This document shows, piece after piece, positions 26,523-34,621 of a stretch of DNA of 64,000 nt. A model generated the notes under the pieces. It worked only from the letters and a program-made list of their open reading frames with translations, was not told the origin of the DNA and did no database searches. Origin of the DNA: Streptomyces globosus. GTDB lineage: Bacteria > Actinomycetota > Actinomycetes > Streptomycetales > Streptomycetaceae. The DNA lies in the NCBI RefSeq assembly GCF_003325375.1, contig NZ_CP030862.1:1925501-1989500 (forward strand), in the 5' to 3' direction. The translations under genes were made by a program, and so were the position numbers. Each line of letters opens with the position of its first letter. Position 1 is the stretch's first letter.

Positions 26523-27632
26523 ATGGACAGCAATGCCACCGGCACCCTGACCCGCGGTCAGGGATCCCAACATCGTCCCCGCGGCGGCATAGTGTCCGGC
26601 TACGTTTTTCGCGTGATCCGAGAGCAGCTGGACCACACCCAGGAGTCCCTGGCCGAGGTCTTCCATGTCTCGCCGGATACCGTGGCTGGATGGGAGTCAG
26701 GTCGGCGGCCTCTCACGTCACTGGCTGTCGGCCAGATGCTGGTACACCGCCACCGGCTCATGCGCATGGGCGTGAGCCCTGGACTGCTCCTTGCGCTTGA
26801 GAAGGCGTTGGAAGCGGATGTCCTACTGGCGAGTGCGCTCACTGACGACGGGCCCACAGGTGACAGCCCCCTTGGAGCGTGGGTGATGCAGCGTGACCTC
26901 GTCGAGGTGCTGGCTTGGCCTTTGACCGGGGTAACTCCAGAGCCGATGCGCGCCCTCCAGGCCCCGTCAAAGCCAAGGCGAGGCCCCGCGCCCAGGGGGC
27001 CAGAACTATCAGTGGGCGACCGCCGCCGATTCTTCCGGTGCATGCGCCGGACCGCCGAGGAGGCGGGGCCGGGCCAGTTTCTCCGACGCCGTCAGGCCCT
27101 CTACCTCGCCGGGTACGACGATGCCCCGGATACCTCGGAATGGCTCGCACAGCAGCAGCGTGCAGAGCGGCCAGGGGACTGGCTCACCCAGTGGCTCGCT
27201 GCCCGGTCCGTTGCCGCAGTTGCTGCCCGCCAGGGCGATCGGGACCGCATGCAGCACTTCATCTCCACCACGCTGGACGATGACGCGGGCGAAGCAGCAA
27301 ACCTGAACTACTGGGCGTACTGGATCGGCGAAAGCACACACATCCAAATCTCGGACGACTTCATCGCCACGCACAGCGCGCCTTGGCATGGCCACAAGCT
27401 GCTCCAGCACCTCGTGAACGGCCTCGTGCCGCATCAGGGCTTCTTCGACCTCAACCTCCACACTCTCTGGGCCCTGCTTGCCGCGCGCCCCACTCTTCTG
27501 CGTGCGACCTCTGCCACAGGGCGCGCCCTCCGCGACCGGCTCCCTGTGCTGTTGGATGGCACTGAGCCCTGGACGCGCGCGCGTCGAGAGCTGGAAGGCA
27601 TCCGGTACGCGATCCGCCTCGCCGAGGCGTGA
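26523..27632 (+). CDS. XRE-family transcriptional regulator
   Basis: A 369-aa protein. The helix-turn-helix lies at about 26-80 ([21 protein letters not shown], then [17 protein letters not shown]). The remainder is helical without the DUF397-partner sequence features, and belongs to a group of long XRE proteins common in Streptomyces islands. GGAGGGG precedes the ATG. It is followed 12 bp later by an HD hydrolase gene, so the two form an operon. It is probably the regulator of the divergent island genes through the inverted repeats at 26451-26491. Confidence 0.8.
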   Translation: MDSNATGTLTRGQGSQHRPRGGIVSGYVFRVIREQLDHTQESLAEVFHVSPDTVAGWESGRRPLTSLAVGQMLVHRHRLMRMGVSPGLLLALEKALEADVLLASALTDDGPTGDSPLGAWVMQRDLVEVLAWPLTGVTPEPMRALQAPSKPRRGPAPRGPELSVGDRRRFFRCMRRTAEEAGPGQFLRRRQALYLAGYDDAPDTSEWLAQQQRAERPGDWLTQWLAARSVAAVAARQGDRDRMQHFISTTLDDDAGEAANLNYWAYWIGESTHIQISDDFIATHSAPWHGHKLLQHLVNGLVPHQGFFDLNLHTLWALLAARPTLLRATSATGRALRDRLPVLLDGTEPWTRARRELEGIRYAIRLAEA

Positions 27633-27644
27633 AGGAGAGATACA

Positions 27645-28223
27645 GTGGCTGACGACCTGTCCGCGGTGGCCCGCTTCCTCTACGAAGCCGGCACGCTCAA
27701 GCACACACGCCGCACGGGCTGGTGGATGGCTGGGATCAATGATCCGGAGAGCGTTGCTGAGCACTCCTGGCGTACCTCGCTCATCGCGTCGATCATCGCA
27801 AAGCTGGAAGGCGCTGACCCTGCGCGCGCCGCGTTCCTCGCCGTCTGGCACGACACCCAGGAGACCCGCACGGGGGACGTGAACCACCTCGGGAAGAAGT
27901 ACGCGTCCAGTGCTGACCCTGAGGCTGTAACGGCCGACCAGACGGCCGGCATGCCCGAAGTGCTGGCGTCTACGATTCAGGATCTGGTCGCTGAGTACGA
28001 GGCGAAGGGCTCTCCCGAAGCGATCTGCGCACGTGACGCCGACAAGTTGGAGTGCATGCTCCAAGGCATCGAGTACAAGGCCCAGGGGTACCAGGCCGCA
28101 CAGCGGTGGATCGACAACAGCCGAGCCCGGCTCACGACCGAGACGGGGCAGAGGCTGGCAGACGAGCTCCTTGGGCAGGGCACCCTCGACTGGCTGCGGG
28201 CAGCCATCGGCGAGACGAACTGA
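27645..28223 (+). CDS. HD-domain hydrolase (HDDC2/YfbR-like)
   Basis: A 192-aa protein. Metal-binding HD motifs: SVAEHSWRTS (His, residues about 37-46), VWHDTQET (His-Asp, about 73-80) and ARDADKLECM (Asp, about 127-136). This resembles 5'-deoxynucleotidases of the HDDC2/YfbR group. GTG 27645 follows AAGGAGAG. It is co-transcribed with the XRE gene and terminated by the hairpin at 28241-28274. A nucleotide-depleting role is possible but unproven. Confidence 0.8.
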   Translation: MADDLSAVARFLYEAGTLKHTRRTGWWMAGINDPESVAEHSWRTSLIASIIAKLEGADPARAAFLAVWHDTQETRTGDVNHLGKKYASSADPEAVTADQTAGMPEVLASTIQDLVAEYEAKGSPEAICARDADKLECMLQGIEYKAQGYQAAQRWIDNSRARLTTETGQRLADELLGQGTLDWLRAAIGETN

Positions 28224-28240
28224 GCCCAGACGCACGAAAA

Positions 28241-28274
28241 CGCCCCCTCCCGGCCCGAAGGCCGAGAGGGGGCG
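28241..28274 (+). terminator. Terminator of the XRE-HD operon
   Basis: A 9-bp outer stem (28241-28249 with 28266-28274) and a 4-bp inner stem around a short loop, 17 bp after the HD gene stop. Confidence 0.75.
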
Positions 28275-28279
28275 CTGTG

Positions 28280-28503
28280 CAGTGGGGCATCAGTTCCCGG
28301 ATCGCGGCGACGATCCGGCGGGCGAGGCACACGTGTCCGGCGTCGGTCGGGTGGACGCCGTCGCCGCCGATGTAGGCGGTGATGGCGGAGGTGATGAACG
28401 GCCCGTGCGTGGCGATCAAGAAGCCGGCGGCGTCGTAGCAGCCGCCCGTCAGCGGGCTGACGAACGGAATCCCATCAGCAGCAGCGGCCGCTGTCACGTA
28501 TTC
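28280..28503 (-). pseudogene. SGNH/GDSL hydrolase C-terminal fragment
   Basis: The minus-strand frame contains VTAAAAADGIPFVSPLTGG, then GGDGVHPTDAGH (the Asp-x-x-His block of SGNH hydrolases) and RRIVAAIRELMP. The N-terminal blocks (GDS, GxND) are absent: upstream the frame runs into sequence antisense to another relic. The reading frame does not stop at the natural end but runs on to 28132. A truncated relic. Confidence 0.6.
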
Positions 28504-28801
28504 CGAGGCGGGGCTGAAGCCGCCGCCCGGGGAGGAGGAGGCGGACACCGTCCGCGAACTCGTCGATCCGGGGAAGGCCGACATGGACCCGTCCCGCGGC
28601 ATCCTCGCGGCCGGCGTCTTCTCGGCCGCCCTGGCGATCCCCGCGTTTCCCGATCTCGCGGGCGCCGACACTCCCGACCCGGTACGGCCCGGCAAGGGCA
28701 CGGTCCGGATCGGGCGGGCGCAGGCCGCCTCCGTCCGGGCCATGACGGACCGCATCGCCGACTTCCTCGCGGCGCGCTCGGTCGGCGCCCGGAAGGCGTA
28801 G
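28500..28801 (+). pseudogene. Truncated regulator fragment (XRE-type C-terminal region)
   Basis: The plus-strand frame reads ADTVRELVDPGKADMDPSRG, then ILAAGVFSAALAIPAF and RIGRAQAASVRAMTDRIADF. This is the linker and start of the C-terminal region of Streptomyces XRE regulators (a DPSRR-VLAAG-type segment followed by RIG..V..VRAMT). The HTH is missing and the end is cut short (stop at 28799-28801). Any start at ATG 28583 would give 72 aa without a DNA-binding domain. Probably another relic in the island. Confidence 0.5.
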
Positions 28802-28869
28802 GGGCTCCGCCGGGCCGGAGCGGGGCCCCTGTCGCGCCGCCGGAGCCGGGCAGCCCGCCCGCCGCCCCG

Positions 28870-29619
28870 TCAGAGGCGGGAGCGGAGGGACGGGTGGTCG
28901 GCGACCACCGTCGCGGAGCCGGGGGCGATCTCGGTGAAGCCCGCGTCGCGGACCACCGGGAGGCCGCCGGTCGTGAGGGCCGGCCACTGGTCGGGGGCGG
29001 CGGTGCGGACCTCCAGGCGGAAGCCGGAGTCCTGCCAGGCGGCGCGCTCCGCGGCGGTCAGGTCCCACCAGGCGAGCTGCGCCGCGTGCCCGGCCTGGGC
29101 CATGGTCTTGCCGGCGGACATCTCCAGGTCCGGGTTGAGCCACAGCACCGGCACGCCCGCGGTGGCGGCCGGCACCGGGGCGGGGTCGTCGAGGTCGGTG
29201 CCCGACACCTGGAGTTTGGCGAGCTCCTTGGGCCAGCCGTCCAGCGGGACCGGCGGGAAGACCCGTACCTGCGCGGTGCCGCCGTCGACCGTGATGCCGG
29301 GCAGTGCGCACGCCTTGCGCCACTCCGCGCCGCGGGCCCGGCGGACCACCTTGCGGATCCGTGCGTCCTGCCAGTCGCGGACGGCCTCGGCCCATTCGCC
29401 GCCGTCGCGCGCCCGCTCGTCCGCCAGCAGGACCAGTACGGCGCGCGCGGCCGTCTCCAAGGCGTCCGTACGGGCGGGCGGTTCGGCCTTCTCGATCCGC
29501 ACGACCAGCGGCAGGACGAACTGCGGTGCCTCGTCGCGGGGCAGGCGCCCCTGCCGGAAGGGGCTGTCGGCGCCGACCGCGGGTACGTCTGCAGGAGGAT
29601 GCGTGTGCTGGCTGCTCAT
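28870..29619 (-). CDS. Peptidyl-tRNA hydrolase, PTH2 family
   Basis: A 249-aa protein. The C-terminal half has PTH2 features: WLNPDLEMSAGKTMAQAGHAA near residue 155 (Lys and the GK-x-x-AQ-x-GHA motif), then a LTTGGLPVVRDAGFTEIAPGS-type segment near the end. PTH2 enzymes release stalled peptidyl-tRNAs. Actinobacterial members carry an extra N-terminal region like the one here. The last 14 codons overlap the 41-bp repeat at 28887-28927, and the final few residues come from the island side. Start ATG 29619; longer frames run into the divergent AIM24 region. Confidence 0.85.
   Translation of the reverse strand: MSSQHTHPPADVPAVGADSPFRQGRLPRDEAPQFVLPLVVRIEKAEPPARTDALETAARAVLVLLADERARDGGEWAEAVRDWQDARIRKVVRRARGAEWRKACALPGITVDGGTAQVRVFPPVPLDGWPKELAKLQVSGTDLDDPAPVPAATAGVPVLWLNPDLEMSAGKTMAQAGHAAQLAWWDLTAAERAAWQDSGFRLEVRTAAPDQWPALTTGGLPVVRDAGFTEIAPGSATVVADHPSLRSRL
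28887..28927. repeat. Right copy of 41-bp direct repeat within the PTH2 3' end (candidate att site)
   Basis: 40/41 match to 24583-24623, with the mismatch at 28914. Integrative elements often use the 3' end of a gene and restore its coding sequence. Here the gene ends 15 bp beyond the repeat. Confidence 0.65.
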
Positions 29620-29690
29620 CCCGCCAAGGATGCCAGGCTCCGCCGTAAGGAGGACGCCGCGGGGGCGGGGCACCGGCGACGATCGTGTAC

Positions 29691-30368
29691 ATGAAGAGCG
29701 AACTGTTCTCCTCCGATGTCCTTGTCCGCCCTGCCGCCGCCCCCGGAATGGCCCTCCAGAACGCCAAGTCGGTGCGGTACGCCGTCGACGGCGAGATGCT
29801 CGCCCGGCAGGGCTCGATGGTCGCCTTCCGCGGCGACCTGCGGTTCGAGCGGAAGGGGCAGGGCATCGGCGGGATGCTCAAGCGTGCCGTCACCGGCGAG
29901 GGCCTGCCGCTGATGTCCGTCCGCGGCCGGGGCGAGGCCTGGTTCGCGCACCGGGCCGGCAACTGCTTCATCGTCGAGTTCGAGCCGGGCGACGCCCTGA
30001 CCGTCAACGGCCGCAACGTGCTGTGCTTCGACTCCACGCTCGCGTACGAGATAAGGATGGTGAAGGGCGCCGGGATGACCGGGGGCGGCCTGTTCAACAG
30101 CCTCTTCACCGGGACGGGGAAGCTCGCCGTCGTGTGCGACGGCGCCCCGATCGTCATCCCCGTCACCGCCGCCTCCCCGGTGTACGTGGACACGGACGCG
30201 GTGGTCGGCTGGAGCGCGCAGCTGGAGACGGGCCTGCACCGCTCCCAGTCGGTCGGCTCGATGCTGCGCGGCGGCTCCGGCGAGGCCGTGCAGCTGGAGC
30301 TGCGGGGGGAGGGCTTCGTCATCGTCCGGCCCAGCGAGGTCACCGAGGCGGCCGGTTCTGCGACCTGA
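29691..30368 (+). CDS. AIM24 family protein
   Basis: A 225-aa beta-rich protein of the AIM24/TerB-associated family. Visible family features are MLARQGSMVAFRGDLRF, the GNCFIVEFEPGDALTVNG turn and GGLFNSLFTGTGKLAV. Many glycine-rich turns fit a beta-helix-like fold. Function in bacteria is unknown. ATG 29691 is preferred over an in-frame GTG at 29685. It is divergent from the PTH2 gene with a 71-bp gap. Confidence 0.85.
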   Translation: MKSELFSSDVLVRPAAAPGMALQNAKSVRYAVDGEMLARQGSMVAFRGDLRFERKGQGIGGMLKRAVTGEGLPLMSVRGRGEAWFAHRAGNCFIVEFEPGDALTVNGRNVLCFDSTLAYEIRMVKGAGMTGGGLFNSLFTGTGKLAVVCDGAPIVIPVTAASPVYVDTDAVVGWSAQLETGLHRSQSVGSMLRGGSGEAVQLELRGEGFVIVRPSEVTEAAGSAT

Positions 30369-30413
30369 GGCTCACCCGTGGGCAGGTGAGGGCCTTCGGC
30401 GATGCGGGGGGTG

Positions 30414-31163
30414 TCAGGTGAGGGCGTCGGCGAGCATGAAGGCGGCCACGGCCAGCAGGACGGCGGCGAAGGCGCGTTGCAGCAGGGTGCCGGTGACCTT
30501 GGAGGCCAGGCGTTTGCCGTCCCAGGCGCCGAGGATCGCGGCTCCGGCGAAGGGGCCGACGAGCGCCCAGTCGATGCCTGCGGTGGTGGCGCCCCGGGTG
30601 GCCAGGGAGGCGACGGAGTTCGCGGAGATGACCAGCAGGCTGGTGCCGACCGCTGCCTGCATTTCGAGGGCGAGGACGCCGACCAGGGCGGGGACGGCGA
30701 GGAAGCCGCCGCCGACGCCGAGCAGCCCGGTCAGTGCCCCCAGGCCGGCCCCGGTCCCGGCCGCCTTCGCCGGCCGTACCGCGGTGGTGCCGTCGCCGCC
30801 GCTGCGGCCGGGCCGCAGCATCCGTACGGCGGCGAGGGCCGCGACGGCGGCGAACGCGGCGGTCAGCAGCGCTTGCGGCAGGCGGGATGCGGCGGCCCCG
30901 GCCGCGGCGGCGGGCAGGAGTCCGGCCGCGGCGAACAGGGCACCGGCTTTCCAGCGGACGTTGCCGGTGCGGGCGTGGGCGTACAGGGCGGTGAGCGAGG
31001 TGGCGGTGACGATGATCAGGGCGGCCGTGGTGGCGGCGGCCGGGGTGAAGCCGAGCAGGTAGATCAGCGCGGGGACGGCGAGGACGCTGCCGCCTCCGCC
31101 GAGCGCGCCGAGCGCGAGCCCGACCACTGCCCCGGCGGCCAGGGCCAGGAGCAGCGCGCTCAC
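30414..31163 (-). CDS. TauE/SafE family sulfite/anion exporter
   Basis: A 249-aa integral membrane protein with about eight hydrophobic segments and the two inverted family motifs LALGALGGGGSVLAVPAL (N-terminal) and LTGLLGVGGGFLAVPALVG (central). GTG 31163 overlaps the rhodanese stop by 4 bp. In an operon with persulfide-handling enzymes it most likely exports sulfite or thiosulfate produced during sulfide detoxification. Confidence 0.88.
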   Translation of the reverse strand: MSALLLALAAGAVVGLALGALGGGGSVLAVPALIYLLGFTPAAATTAALIIVTATSLTALYAHARTGNVRWKAGALFAAAGLLPAAAAGAAASRLPQALLTAAFAAVAALAAVRMLRPGRSGGDGTTAVRPAKAAGTGAGLGALTGLLGVGGGFLAVPALVGVLALEMQAAVGTSLLVISANSVASLATRGATTAGIDWALVGPFAGAAILGAWDGKRLASKVTGTLLQRAFAAVLLAVAAFMLADALT

Positions 31164-31522
31164 GCTATGACACCGCCGCCGCCCTGGCCGCCGGTGACCG
31201 GCAGCCCCTCACGGGCCCAGGCGGTCATGCCGCCGGTGACGTCGGTGGCCTCGATGCCGCGGTCGGCCAGGAGCCTGGCGGCCTGCCGGGAGCGGTGGCC
31301 GGAGCGGCAGATCGCCACGACCGGCCTGCCCTGGGCGGAGGCCGGGAGCGGTGCCCCGGCCGTCAGGCGGGACAGCGGCAGGTGCAGCGCGTCGGGTGCG
31401 TGCCCGGCTTCCCACTCCGGTGCTTCGCGGACGTCCAGCAGCACGGCCCGGCCGTCACCGGTGCGCTGGTGGGCCTGACTGGGGGTGAGGCGGCCGGGGC
31501 CGCGGCGGAGGAGCGAGAACAT
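31160..31522 (-). CDS. Single-domain rhodanese (sulfurtransferase)
   Basis: A 120-aa rhodanese with active-site loop AICRSGHRS near residue 72 (persulfide-carrying Cys), preceded by VLLDVREAPEWEAGH near residue 28 and followed by DVTGGMTAWAREGLP. It accepts or transfers sulfane sulfur. Second gene of the operator-controlled operon. ATG 31522 is chosen because the longer frame is a shadow of the upstream gene. Confidence 0.88.
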   Translation of the reverse strand: MFSLLRRGPGRLTPSQAHQRTGDGRAVLLDVREAPEWEAGHAPDALHLPLSRLTAGAPLPASAQGRPVVAICRSGHRSRQAARLLADRGIEATDVTGGMTAWAREGLPVTGGQGGGGVIA

Positions 31523-31590
31523 CGTCTGATCACTTTCGTGCGGGCGGTGCGGGGTGGGCGGTGCGGGGCGGGCAGGGCGGGCAGGGCGGG

Positions 31591-32967
31591 TCAGCCGGTG
31601 CGGCCGGGGCGGGTGAGGGGAAGGCCGGCCTGGTCGGCGGCGGTGAAGTCGTCGTCGACGGCGACCACGTCCCGGCCTGCGGCATCCAGCAGGGACGCGG
31701 CGATCGCCGCGCGCATCCCGGCGGCGCAGTGCACCCACACCGTCCCCTCCGGCACGGCGCCGATGCGGCCGTGCAGCTCGTGGATCGGGATGTGGACCGA
31801 GCCGTCGATGAAGCCGCCCGCGCGCTCGGAGTTCCGCCGCACGTCCAGGACGACCACGTCGTCGCCGCGCTCGCGCACCCGGGCGAGGTCGGCGAAGCGG
31901 GCGCGGGGGAAGGAGGCGAGCCGCTCGCCGGCGCGGACCCAGCCGGCCGGGTCGCCGGTGGCGGCGGCGGCCGGGCGGTCGATGCCCACGCGGGCCAGCT
32001 CGCGCTGCGCGTCGGCGACCTGCCGAGGAGTGTCGGCGAGCAGGGTGACGGGCTTGCCCCACGGGATCAGCCAGGCCAGGTACGTGGCGAGCTTGCCGTC
32101 GCCCTCGAAGTTGAACGACCCGGCCACGTGCCCCTCGGCGAACGCCATGCGGCTGCGCAGGTCCACCACCCACTCGCCCGCGGCCAGCCGGGCAGCGATC
32201 TCCCCGCCGTCCGCGCGCCGGGGCGGGGTCAGGTCGAGCGGCGCGGGACCGGCGGCGTTGGCCGGGCCCATGTGCGCGTAGTACGCGGGCACGTCGTCCA
32301 GCCCGGCGAGCATCTGCGCGACGAAGGTGTCCACGTCCAGGGTCAGGGCGTCGTTGGTCTCGCGCTCCTTGCCGATCGTGGTCGCATCCCCCTCGGCCTG
32401 CGAGGAGGAGCAGAAGCTGCCGAACCCGTGTGTGGGCAGCACCGGCACCTCGTCGTCCAGCTCGTCGGCCAGCCGGTGTGCGGACGCGTGCTGGGCGCGG
32501 GCCAGCTGCTCGGTCAGCCGCGGCTCGACGAGGTCCGGGCGGCCCACGCTGCCGATCAGCAGCGAGCCGCCGGTGAACGCGGCCACCCCGCGTCCGTCCT
32601 CGGCGAGGGCGTAGGCGGTGTGGTGCGGGGTGTGGCCGGGAGTGGCGATCGCCCGCAGGGTGAGGCCCTCGTCGACCGCCACGGTGTCGCCGTCGGCGAC
32701 CGGGGTGCGGGCGAAGGCCACCCGCGCCCCGGCCGGCACCAGGTACCGGGCGCCGGTGACGCGGGCCAGCTCCAGGCCGCCGGTGATGTAGTCGTTGTGC
32801 ACGTGGGTCTCGGCGACGTAGGCGATGCGCACCCCGCGCCGGGCCGCTGCGGCGATGACCTGGTCGATGTCGCGCGGCGGGTCGATGGCCACTGCCGCAT
32901 CGGGCCCGCCGGCCAGGTAGCTGCGGTTGCCCAGGCCCTCGAATTCCAGGGTGTCGACGAAGAACAC
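31591..32967 (-). CDS. MBL-fold / rhodanese fusion (persulfide dioxygenase-like)
   Basis: A 458-aa fusion. The N-terminal metallo-beta-lactamase domain (about 1-240) has THVHNDY (ETHE1-type metal motif), ATPGHTPHH and LPTHGFGSFC. Two rhodanese-like domains follow: about 255-340, apparently without a catalytic Cys, and about 355-455 with active loop VHCAAGMRA. The layout resembles CstB/BlhSR-type persulfide dioxygenase-sulfurtransferases. It oxidises low-molecular-weight persulfides to sulfite or thiosulfate. GTG 32967 follows GAGGAG. It is the first gene of the operon, behind two CsoR/CstR-like palindromes. Confidence 0.88.
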   Translation of the reverse strand: MFFVDTLEFEGLGNRSYLAGGPDAAVAIDPPRDIDQVIAAAARRGVRIAYVAETHVHNDYITGGLELARVTGARYLVPAGARVAFARTPVADGDTVAVDEGLTLRAIATPGHTPHHTAYALAEDGRGVAAFTGGSLLIGSVGRPDLVEPRLTEQLARAQHASAHRLADELDDEVPVLPTHGFGSFCSSSQAEGDATTIGKERETNDALTLDVDTFVAQMLAGLDDVPAYYAHMGPANAAGPAPLDLTPPRRADGGEIAARLAAGEWVVDLRSRMAFAEGHVAGSFNFEGDGKLATYLAWLIPWGKPVTLLADTPRQVADAQRELARVGIDRPAAAATGDPAGWVRAGERLASFPRARFADLARVRERGDDVVVLDVRRNSERAGGFIDGSVHIPIHELHGRIGAVPEGTVWVHCAAGMRAAIAASLLDAAGRDVVAVDDDFTAADQAGLPLTRPGRTG

Positions 32968-32990
32968 GGCTACGACTCCTCTTGACGGTG

Positions 32991-33042
32991 TACCCCGGGG
33001 GGTATCGGATACCTACCCTAGCATTCATACCCGGGGGGGTAT
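32991..33042 (-). promoter_or_regulatory. Promoter with two CsoR/CstR-like operator palindromes
   Basis: Palindrome 1, TACCCCGGGGGGTAT (32991-33005), and palindrome 2, ATACCCGGGGGGGTAT (33027-33042), match the TACCC-N-GGGTA form bound by CsoR-family repressors. A TAGGGT -10 hexamer (33015-33020, minus strand) lies between them. Site 2 would therefore cover the -35 and site 1 the start of transcription. A persulfide sensor of the CstR type fits the operon content; no repressor gene is in the window. Confidence 0.75.
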
Positions 33043-33144
33043 TCCGTACGGACGGAAGCGCCCCGCTCCGGCATTGCCCCGCCTCATGCGGGTACCCGCC
33101 GGGGTAAAGAGGAATCACTCATTCCGAACCAGTGGGGAGTGTCC

Positions 33145-33531
33145 GTGTCCTACGACCGCACCGTCCGCCTCGACGCCGGCTTCGACACCGCCGTCACCGC
33201 CGTCCGCAAGGCCCTGGCCGACCAGGGCTTCGGTGTCCTCACCGAAATCGACGTCAAGGCCACCCTCAAGGCCAAGCTCGGCCACGACATGGAGGACTAC
33301 CTGATCCTCGGCGCCTGCAACCCGCCGCTGGCCCACCGGGCCCTCGAAGCCGACCGCAGCATCGGCCTGCTCCTGCCCTGCAACGTCGTCGTCCGCGCCG
33401 ACGGCGACACCACCCTCGTCCAGGCCCTGGACCCGAACACCATGGTCACCCTGAGCGGCCTGCCCGCCCTCGAACCCGTCGCCGACGAGGCCGCCGCCCG
33501 CCTCGACGCCGCTCTGGCCGCCCTCACCTGA
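33145..33531 (+). CDS. DUF302 protein
   Basis: A 128-aa DUF302 domain protein with the family pattern FDTAVTAVRKALADQGFGVLT near the N-terminus and LGACNPPLAHRALE, containing the conserved Cys. GTG 33145 has GGGGAG 5 nt upstream; GTG 33139 is a possible longer start. It is divergent from the persulfide operon and shares its operator region. DUF302 genes frequently sit beside sulfur-oxidation and MBL-rhodanese genes, so a role in sulfur handling is inferred. Confidence 0.85.
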   Translation: MSYDRTVRLDAGFDTAVTAVRKALADQGFGVLTEIDVKATLKAKLGHDMEDYLILGACNPPLAHRALEADRSIGLLLPCNVVVRADGDTTLVQALDPNTMVTLSGLPALEPVADEAAARLDAALAALT

Positions 33532-33586
33532 CCGGCCCGGCCGGGTCCCGGGCCCCTGGCGCGCACCGCTGCCGGGGCCGCGGGGA

Positions 33587-33613
33587 CCCTCCGGCGGCCA
33601 ATGCAGTTGCCTT
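33587..33613. repeat. Left 12-bp target duplication plus 15-bp terminal inverted repeat of the IS4-type element
   Basis: CCCTCCGGCGGC (33587-33598) is followed at once by CAATGCAGTTGCCTT (33599-33613). The right end carries the exact reverse complement of the 15-mer followed by the same 12-mer. Confidence 0.9.
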
Positions 33614-33640
33614 AACGACTGAGCTGCTGAGCCGCAGGGA

Positions 33641-34111
33641 CTACGCCGTCTTGTCCTGGGCTGACTCTCGGTGCCAGTGGAGTTCCGTCACCGCCTCCGA
33701 GGCCTCCCGGCGGACCTCGGAGTGAGGGTGGTGGAGGAACCGCTCGACGATCGGCAGCGCTGCCCCGTCGTGAGTGCAGCCGAGGACGGCCAGGACGTAG
33801 GCGAGGAGCAAGGGTTCGAAGCTGTCTACCCCGGCTGCGAGCGGCTCCACCACTCGGTAGGGAAGTTCGTAGTGCGTGGAGGCCGTGCAGACTGCGTGCA
33901 GCGCGGACTCTCGCACTTCGTAGCTCTCGCCGGAGAGCGCGATGGTGGCGAGACGCTCGACGGCCCGCTCGACGTCGTTCTGCGCCAGACGGCCCGTCTC
34001 CAGGACGTCGCTGACGACATCGAGGCAGAGGTCCCGGCGGCCCGCATCGGAGTCGTTCAGCTCCTCCCAGGCCGATTCGATCAATGCTGTCAGGCCCTGA
34101 TATCCATCCAC
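33641..34111 (-). CDS. HEAT-repeat-like protein, transposon passenger
   Basis: A 156-aa all-helical protein made of repeating helix pairs, for example RLATIALSGESYEVRESALHA, then YVLAVLGCTHDGAALPIVERF and HPHSEVRREASEAV, which is the HEAT/armadillo pattern. It lies inside the IS4-type element between its left inverted repeat and the transposase C-terminus. No catalytic residues. HEAT-like proteins of this size are often annotated as immunity proteins, but no toxin partner is seen here. Start ATG 34111; the ribosome site is weak. Confidence 0.65.
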   Translation of the reverse strand: MDGYQGLTALIESAWEELNDSDAGRRDLCLDVVSDVLETGRLAQNDVERAVERLATIALSGESYEVRESALHAVCTASTHYELPYRVVEPLAAGVDSFEPLLLAYVLAVLGCTHDGAALPIVERFLHHPHSEVRREASEAVTELHWHRESAQDKTA

Positions 34112-34621
34112 GGCCAGAGCATAGGAGACGGTCCCTGCCCAGTCTCAGGGATAAAAGAAGAGGTCAGATGTTGTCTGGCTTGTGTTCCCTTCAACGCCGG
34201 CCGCCCCGCCCTGCGACTGCTCTTCGCCTTCGAGCTTGGGTTGTGGGCCCAACGGCCGGGCTGAACCGTGTCCCGTCTGGGGTTCTCAGGACGGGCCAGC
34301 GGTTCGGTTTCTTGATCGCGCGTGGGCAGTCCCGGCAGCGCCGGGCGGGAAGCAAGCGGCTGCGCGCCTCCCGCCCGGCCTCCGCAAATGAGCGGGCGAG
34401 CTTGGTAGTGGTCGCACCGAGCTGAGACAGGATGCTGCGGCGGATGATGGGGACGCACTTCAGGTAGGAGACGCGGTCAGCGTCCACGGCCGGGCGGTGT
34501 CGGCGTACGAGCTGAAGTGCAGAGCCGCGTACAGATGAATGTGCAGAGCTGTTAGGGCCTGTCCCCGGCACGGGGCCGGAGAAGCTGCGAACGTGCGCGG
34601 ATGTTAGCTTCGCTTGCCGTG

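Noticed and set aside
28583..28801. Intact 72-aa gene
   Set aside because: In-frame family-like sequence continues upstream of the ATG and the DNA-binding domain is missing, so it is better explained as a gene relic.
31255..31420. Extra rhodanese gene on the opposite strand
   Set aside because: The plus-strand frames there are shadows; the active-site Cys loop reads only on the minus strand.
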